From Alphaproteobacteria bacterium (GTDB lineage Bacteria > Pseudomonadota > Alphaproteobacteria > SMXP01), in contig JAJFIM010000513.1 of the NCBI GenBank assembly GCA_021774995.1, positions 1 to 10,220 of the forward strand: DNA of 10,220 bases, in the 5' to 3' direction. Below are positions 6,131-10,220 of this stretch, piece by piece; position 1 is the stretch's first letter, and each line of letters opens with the position of its first letter. A model generated the notes under the pieces. It was given only the letters and a program-made list of their open reading frames with translations, searched no databases and was not told the origin of the DNA. Both the position numbers and the translations under genes were made by a program.

Positions 6131-6499
6131 GCTGGGATACGGCGCAGGACAGACACTAATAACAACCCTTTTTTCTGTCATTATTCTGTTTGTTATTTTC
6201 TTTTGGTTATCTAATCGTAAGCTTGGTCAGACGATGGAATATAACATGGTTATTAACTGGCCGTCGTCAGAGGTTCTTTTTGAGCCGCTTCTTGAGGTCG
6301 TTAAAGAAAAGGCAACAACTCTGAAAGTTGTTCGTCTGGACTATGGAGAGAAAACAAATACAGCTGTGCTCTTAATGGTTCCAGGTCCGGGGGAAACTCT
6401 GGACGGTATGTTAAAAACCCTTCGTAAGCTTGCTAAGGGTGTTACATGCTCCTTTTTTGAAGCCAAGACCAACTGGTAAACCGGCAAGGCCGAAATACC

Positions 6500-9163
6500 A
6501 TGATTATAAAAACTCAAAAAGTACTTCTACCGTTTTTGCTCGCATTGCTGATGCTTTGTATCGTGCTTGGTTTAAGCATTAATAAAACACGTTTGAAAGA
6601 AGAGGTTTTTACAGCTATTGATACGGTTATGGCTCAGGACTGGGGTTTTTCAGGTCCGGCAGACCTTTACGGCAGATCGGCTCTGTCAGAATTTGGAGAA
6701 ACACCGAAGCAAAAAATGCTGGGCGCACTTAAAAACCTTCCCAATCGTATTCTGTGGCGTGCTCCAAGCATTCTTTATTCAAAAGCAACAGGTTTTCCCG
6801 TCCGTCTTCCAATAGGGCGTATAGATATTGATATAAAGTTTAAGAACTATCAGAAAATATTGGCAGATCGAAAGCATGCTTTGGAGGTCGGTATGCTTCG
6901 TGATCCGCAAGAAGTCCCGGCTAAAATTCGTTATAAGGGTGAAATATATAAGGCAAAAATACGTTTAAAGGGGGATTTGTACAGCCATTGGCGTTCCCCC
7001 GTGCGCATGAGTTTTCGTGTGTCTCTGAAAGGAAAAAAAACGATACAGGGGTTTAAGCGGTTTTCCCTACACAAGCCGGGTGATCGACAATATCCGCATG
7101 ATCAGATATTTCAGGATTTTGTACGTGAGAACGGTGTGTTAGCCTCTCGTCATGATTTTATAAGGGTTTTTGTGAATGGTCAGAAATGGGGGGTCATGAA
7201 CATTGAGGAGCATATGTCAAAAGAGCTTCTCGAAAAACAAGAAGCGAAAGACTCCATTATTCTTAAGTTGGGTGATGAAAGAAAGTGGTATTATGAGGTC
7301 GTGACGCCCTTGCCTTATAAAGACTATCGCCTTTCTAGTCTGTCTTTTTCTACATCTGTTTATCAGGGAAAGAAGTACTTGTCCCAGCCTCTTGCACGGG
7401 CGCATTTTAGCTACGTACATAAAAAATTCATGGAATATGAGGGGCAAGATATTTTAGATATCGACAGTTTTTCTCGTGTAATTCTAGCCGCCGCTGTCTG
7501 GAATGATTTCCATAGCCTGTCAACCGGCAATACGCGTTTTTATTTTAATCCCTATACATTAAAGATTGAGCCCATTAGCGCCGATCAGAATTACTTTGCG
7601 GCAATTGAAAAAGAGGGTTATGCGCTCTCTGATTTATATTTCACTGATGAAATTCCTGATATTTATAAAATGGCACTTTTTTCACCGGAAGGACAAAAGC
7701 GTTTTACTCTGAATCTGGAGAGTGTTCTTCAGGCCGCAGAAAAAATTCCAAAATTTTATGCTTATTATCACAGTTTCTTTCCCAACAACTATGGTACGGA
7801 CATTGGGCCGGTTATGGGAAATGTTGAAAAAATACGTCATCTGGAGGTGGAGCCTATTCAAAGTTTTCTCTGGCAAGGTAGGCGGGACCAAAACCTGACC
7901 TTACCTTTAGAAAAACTTCCTCCGACATCACAACAGGCAGCCAGTCTTCCTGAGCATGTTTACGCACGTCATTATGACGATGGTCGTTTGTTCCTGTTTA
8001 ATTTGTTGAATGTTCCTGTGCGTCTTGAAGAGGTTCTGTATGACGGGAAATATCTTCGATTATCTGACCGGACAATTCCGCCTTACACACAAAATAATGG
8101 TCGTCTTGTTATTGCGACGGATAAAACAGGGCTGCATGATAACGCCTTTACAGTGAAGACCTCTTACGGAGGCCATCTGCGCGAAGTGAAGAGTAAAGCA
8201 ACCTTGGTGACAAGCCTGTTTAATCCTCTTGAGGCGGAAAATGTTTCACCGGATTTTCCGGGTTTTATTGAAAAAAGCTCTGAAGGGTATTTTGTTAAAG
8301 CAGGAAACTGGAATGTTTTGAGTCCTTTATTGTTGGACGCTTCATTGACAATTCAGCCGGGAGCGACACTCAACTTTTCTCCCGATGCTTATCTGATTGT
8401 AAAAGGCAGGCTTTTCGCACAGGGATTGCGGGAAGAGCCGATCACGTTGAAACCGATAGGGAAAAGCTGGAAAGGACTTTATGTACTCGAAGCACGGGAG
8501 TTGTCGCTTTTGCGCCATGTTGTGATTGCAGATACGTCCGCGTTACAGGACGGTTTATTATCTCTTACGGGTGGGGTTACCTTTTATAAATCCCCTGTAG
8601 AAATTGAGGATACGCAAATCATAGGGACGATTGCTGAAGACGCTTTGAATATTGTCAAATCAGATTTTGTTATCAAGAATAGTCTTGTCACGAATGCACG
8701 TTCAGACGCGTTTGATTCAGATTTCTCCAGTGGCAGGATCATCTCTTCAAAATTTGAAAAAATAGGTGGTGATGCCGTTGATTTTTCGGGAAGTCAGGTC
8801 TTGATCAATGGTTTGACCGTAAACAATGTCCACGATAAGGCTGTGTCTGCGGGTGAGGGAAGTACTCTCACGATAGAAAACAGTGTGTTTACTCATGTGG
8901 GTGTCGGGATTGCGTCTAAAGATGGAAGTGTTGTAACGGCAAAGAAAATCACGGTTTCTGATTATGACCTTTATGCCGCAATGACATACGTTAAAAAGGA
9001 CATGTTCGGACCTTCTGAACTAAGAATATCGGAGCTGAATTACGACGGGACTTCGCCCTTTTCACGGCAAAAAGGAACGACTCTGTTTGTCGATGATAAG
9101 CTGATAGATGCCGAAAAAATTGACGTGAAGGCGTTATATGATAGTGAGGTCATGCGCAAATGA
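6500..9163 (+). CDS. exported CotH-kinase-like protein with C-terminal parallel beta-helix
   Basis: An 887-residue protein. Residues 1-26 (MIIKTQKVLLPFLLALLMLC...) are a signal peptide or membrane anchor, so the rest is outside the cytoplasm. A CotH protein-kinase-like domain spans roughly 130-365. It holds AKIRLKGDLYSHW (152-164), FKRFSLHKPGDR (185-196), HDFIRVFVNGQKWGVMNIEE (218-237), an ILKLGDE strand (254-260) and TGNTRFYFNPYTLKIEPI (342-359). The domain ends in SADQN, with D362 at the position of the metal-binding aspartate; D336 (WNDFH) may be the catalytic-loop residue. Residues 606-830 have a right-handed beta-helix pattern, starting LTIQPGATLNFSPDAYLIVK (616-635) and continuing through repeated 'I.nS.v/..a.d' rungs. 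CotH proteins phosphorylate surface proteins in spore formers; the target here is unknown. The gene lies 20 bases after the broken DUF4956 gene with only a weak AAGG before the ATG, and overlaps the VTC gene by ATGA. Confidence 0.85.
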   Translation: MIIKTQKVLLPFLLALLMLCIVLGLSINKTRLKEEVFTAIDTVMAQDWGFSGPADLYGRSALSEFGETPKQKMLGALKNLPNRILWRAPSILYSKATGFPVRLPIGRIDIDIKFKNYQKILADRKHALEVGMLRDPQEVPAKIRYKGEIYKAKIRLKGDLYSHWRSPVRMSFRVSLKGKKTIQGFKRFSLHKPGDRQYPHDQIFQDFVRENGVLASRHDFIRVFVNGQKWGVMNIEEHMSKELLEKQEAKDSIILKLGDERKWYYEVVTPLPYKDYRLSSLSFSTSVYQGKKYLSQPLARAHFSYVHKKFMEYEGQDILDIDSFSRVILAAAVWNDFHSLSTGNTRFYFNPYTLKIEPISADQNYFAAIEKEGYALSDLYFTDEIPDIYKMALFSPEGQKRFTLNLESVLQAAEKIPKFYAYYHSFFPNNYGTDIGPVMGNVEKIRHLEVEPIQSFLWQGRRDQNLTLPLEKLPPTSQQAASLPEHVYARHYDDGRLFLFNLLNVPVRLEEVLYDGKYLRLSDRTIPPYTQNNGRLVIATDKTGLHDNAFTVKTSYGGHLREVKSKATLVTSLFNPLEAENVSPDFPGFIEKSSEGYFVKAGNWNVLSPLLLDASLTIQPGATLNFSPDAYLIVKGRLFAQGLREEPITLKPIGKSWKGLYVLEARELSLLRHVVIADTSALQDGLLSLTGGVTFYKSPVEIEDTQIIGTIAEDALNIVKSDFVIKNSLVTNARSDAFDSDFSSGRIISSKFEKIGGDAVDFSGSQVLINGLTVNNVHDKAVSAGEGSTLTIENSVFTHVGVGIASKDGSVVTAKKITVSDYDLYAAMTYVKKDMFGPSELRISELNYDGTSPFSRQKGTTLFVDDKLIDAEKIDVKALYDSEVMRK

Positions 9164-9846
9164 TCGATTATCGTTATGAGCTCAAATTCATCCTGGATGA
9201 AGCAAATCTTTCGCGGGCCTTGTCATGGCTTTACACTTGCACAAGCGCCCGCGCAGCGCATCCGGCACGCACGGTGAATTCCGTGTATTTCGATGATCCG
9301 GGTTATAGCGCTGTGCGTGATAATCTGGCTGGTATTTCAGAGCGGCGGAAAATTCGTCTGCGCTGGTATCATGATCAGGACAGAGACAAGATTAACGGTG
9401 CCCGGCTTGAGGTCAAATATCGTAACGGACGTTTGGGGTATAAAGACAGGTACGCCTTGCCGGCGCTTGAGCAGGACCTCCTGAAACTGGAATATCGTGA
9501 TTTGTTCTCCCGCCTTCATGCTCATCTTGGCGGCGATGAGGTGTTCTTAATAGAAGATCATTTGTTTCCGACACTTCACGTTTCTTACCGGCGGGATTAT
9601 TTTGAAGGGCTGAACGGGGTGCGTGTCACTTTTGACCGGCCCATTACCTTCTATTCTCCCTTATCCCATTCCCGTCCCTTCGATGGCGCCGCTGTGTCAT
9701 ATCCCCATACCATCATGGAGATCAAATTCCAGCCGGAGCAAAAGGCTGATGTTACAGCGTCTTTCCAGCGTCTTAATTTAACGCCCAAACGCCACTCCAA
9801 GTATCTTGTCGGCCTTGCCGCTTTCGGACAGGCCGTTTATTTCTAG
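9160..9846 (+). CDS. VTC-domain polyphosphate polymerase
   Basis: A 228-residue protein consisting of one VTC catalytic domain (a tunnel-shaped triphosphate-tunnel fold) without SPX or membrane segments, so probably cytoplasmic. Family motifs in order are YRYELKF (4-10), NSVYFDD (40-46), RRKIRLRWY (62-70), LEVKYR (83-88), VSYRRDYF (141-148), VRVTFDRPI (154-162), IMEIKF (185-190) and KRHSKY (210-215). The basic residues that line the tunnel and the glutamate E187 expected to hold the metal are all present, so it looks active. Yeast Vtc4 makes polyphosphate from ATP with this domain; bacterial homologues are annotated the same way, mostly by homology. The start ATG lies inside the CotH stop (ATGA, 9160-9163), so the two are translated together. 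In this cassette it may supply phosphate polymer to the membrane and surface partners. Confidence 0.88.
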   Translation: MIDYRYELKFILDEANLSRALSWLYTCTSARAAHPARTVNSVYFDDPGYSAVRDNLAGISERRKIRLRWYHDQDRDKINGARLEVKYRNGRLGYKDRYALPALEQDLLKLEYRDLFSRLHAHLGGDEVFLIEDHLFPTLHVSYRRDYFEGLNGVRVTFDRPITFYSPLSHSRPFDGAAVSYPHTIMEIKFQPEQKADVTASFQRLNLTPKRHSKYLVGLAAFGQAVYF

Positions 9847-9865
9847 GCCGTTATGAACGGCCTTT
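9845..9865. terminator. possible bidirectional terminator hairpin between convergent genes
   Basis: AGGCCGTT (9845-9852), loop ATG, AACGGCCT (9856-9863) form a perfect 8-base-pair, GC-rich stem, followed by TTT on the plus strand. It overlaps the stop codons of both the VTC gene (TAG 9844-9846) and the convergent methyltransferase (TAA 9853-9851). The T-run is short, so intrinsic termination may be weak. A second AGGCCGTT at 9830-9837 could pair with the same right arm. Confidence 0.5.
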
Positions 9866-10220
9866 AACCACAAGAGCCAGACTGGTGATGTTTGTCCCTT
9901 GTTTTGTCGGCCAGGGCAGGGCGCCTAACGGCAAGACATCAATATCCCGGTTTTCTTTTCGTATGCGCTGAAGGGCGCGGAAAGGACCGCTTATAAGATG
10001 GCCATCGGGAAACAGAGGCTTCGCACCGGGGTAATAGTCATGAAGGAGGAGAGCCCCGCCCTTGTTTAAAATAGAGAGGGCCGCGCTGACTTCCTGATAA
10101 ACAGCTTGTGCCGTGTGATCACCATCCAGAAAAATGAGGTCGTATTTCGTTTTGATTGTCGCCATCAACTCCAGACAAGGACATGTGTGAAAATCAATAT
10201 GAGCGGCGCATTCAAGCCGG
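9851..10220 (-). CDS. class I SAM-dependent methyltransferase (Methyltransf_24-like), C-terminal part
   Basis: The frame is open from the stop at 9851-9853 to the window edge, giving 122 visible residues; the N-terminus with motif I lies outside. An internal TTG/ATG near 10168-10163 is not the start, because the upstream text (RLECAAHIDFHTCPCLEL) reads naturally into the domain. Visible motifs are YDLIFLDGDHTAQAVYQEV (visible residues 26-44), with the D-G-D-H cluster characteristic of Methyltransf_24 and related rhamnosyl/cephalosporin-type methyltransferases, and ILNKGGALLLHDYYPG (the GG strand and HD). H35 and the acidic pair may hold a metal ion. The C-terminus ends TSLALVVKGRS. It converges on the VTC gene with only four bases between stops, so it belongs to a separate transcript entering from the right. 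The acceptor is unknown; a glycan or small metabolite is plausible. Confidence 0.8.
   Translation of the reverse strand, partial: RLECAAHIDFHTCPCLELMATIKTKYDLIFLDGDHTAQAVYQEVSAALSILNKGGALLLHDYYPGAKPLFPDGHLISGPFRALQRIRKENRDIDVLPLGALPWPTKQGTNITSLALVVKGRS

Larger units (their letters stand above)
6078..6479 (+). pseudogene. DUF4956 membrane protein, 3' half (interrupted by IS3-family element)
   Basis: The native part is 6131-6479 (residues 111-226 of the rebuilt protein). The open frame begins at an ATG inside the IS (6078), whose first 18 residues are IS-encoded. The native part starts with LGYGAGQTL and the hydrophobic segment ITTLFSVIILFVIFFWLS (121-138). A soluble approximately 80-residue domain follows, with an alternating strand-helix pattern (EYNMVINW, LFEPLLEVVKEKA, LKVVRLDY, TAVLLMV, LDGMLKTLRKLA, VTCSFFEAK). 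This looks like a small alpha/beta, perhaps ferredoxin- or ACT-like fold. No good ribosome-binding site precedes the IS-internal ATG, so translation of this half is doubtful; a product would have one membrane helix plus the soluble domain. The next gene begins 20 bases after the stop. The sequence has no further frameshift or stop, which points to a recent insertion. Confidence 0.85.

Noticed and set aside
10163..10168. TTG/ATG near 10168 as the start of the right-edge methyltransferase
   Set aside because: The frame stays open to the window edge and the upstream residues continue the domain; a start here would remove the SAM-binding motif I region.
1..10220. CRISPR array, tRNA, rRNA or phage genes
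   Set aside because: No regularly spaced repeats, no tRNA-like cloverleaf and no phage or rRNA sequence was seen on either strand.

Overview
The window reads as part of a surface-polysaccharide / cell-envelope region of a Gram-negative bacterium. Base composition is moderate to AT-rich. The insertion sequence and housekeeping style would fit a proteobacterium, perhaps an alphaproteobacterium, but nothing here fixes the taxonomy.

Left half (1-4365, all minus strand): a tightly packed operon read from 4365 towards 1. The order is a Wzx-type polysaccharide flippase, a zinc-ribbon SAM methyltransferase, a second class I methyltransferase, a divergent CheR-like methyltransferase-fold protein, and the first 57 residues of a UDP-sugar (UDP-HexNAc type) dehydrogenase that runs off the window. 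The last two junctions are one-base TAATG overlaps, so these genes are probably translationally coupled. Together they look like precursor synthesis, glycan methylation and export for an O-antigen, capsule or exopolysaccharide.

Middle (4366-4488): a 123-bp divergent intergenic region. It has back-to-back promoter candidates with overlapping -35 boxes and two small palindromes.

Right half (4489-9846, plus strand): a three-gene cassette of a DUF4956 membrane protein, a large exported CotH-kinase-like protein fused to a parallel beta-helix, and a VTC-domain polyphosphate polymerase. The first gene starts at TTG behind a good ribosome-binding site. It is broken at codon 111 by a complete 1307-bp IS3-family element (4821-6127) in the opposite orientation. 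The element carries OrfA, OrfB and an in-phase T-TTT-TTG frameshift heptamer, is bounded by 28-bp imperfect inverted repeats, and is flanked by a GGG duplication. Removing the element and one GGG restores a 226-residue DUF4956 protein. CotH and VTC downstream are intact and overlap by ATGA.

Right edge (9851-10220, minus): the C-terminal part of another SAM methyltransferase. It converges on the VTC gene across a hairpin that may terminate both transcripts.

The most interesting unit is the DUF4956-CotH-VTC cassette. A cytoplasmic polyphosphate-making enzyme, a small multi-pass membrane protein and an extracytoplasmic kinase-fold protein could form a phosphate-transfer system acting on the cell surface. 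In this genome its membrane component has been knocked out by the IS. No gap longer than 300 bases lacks a gene.
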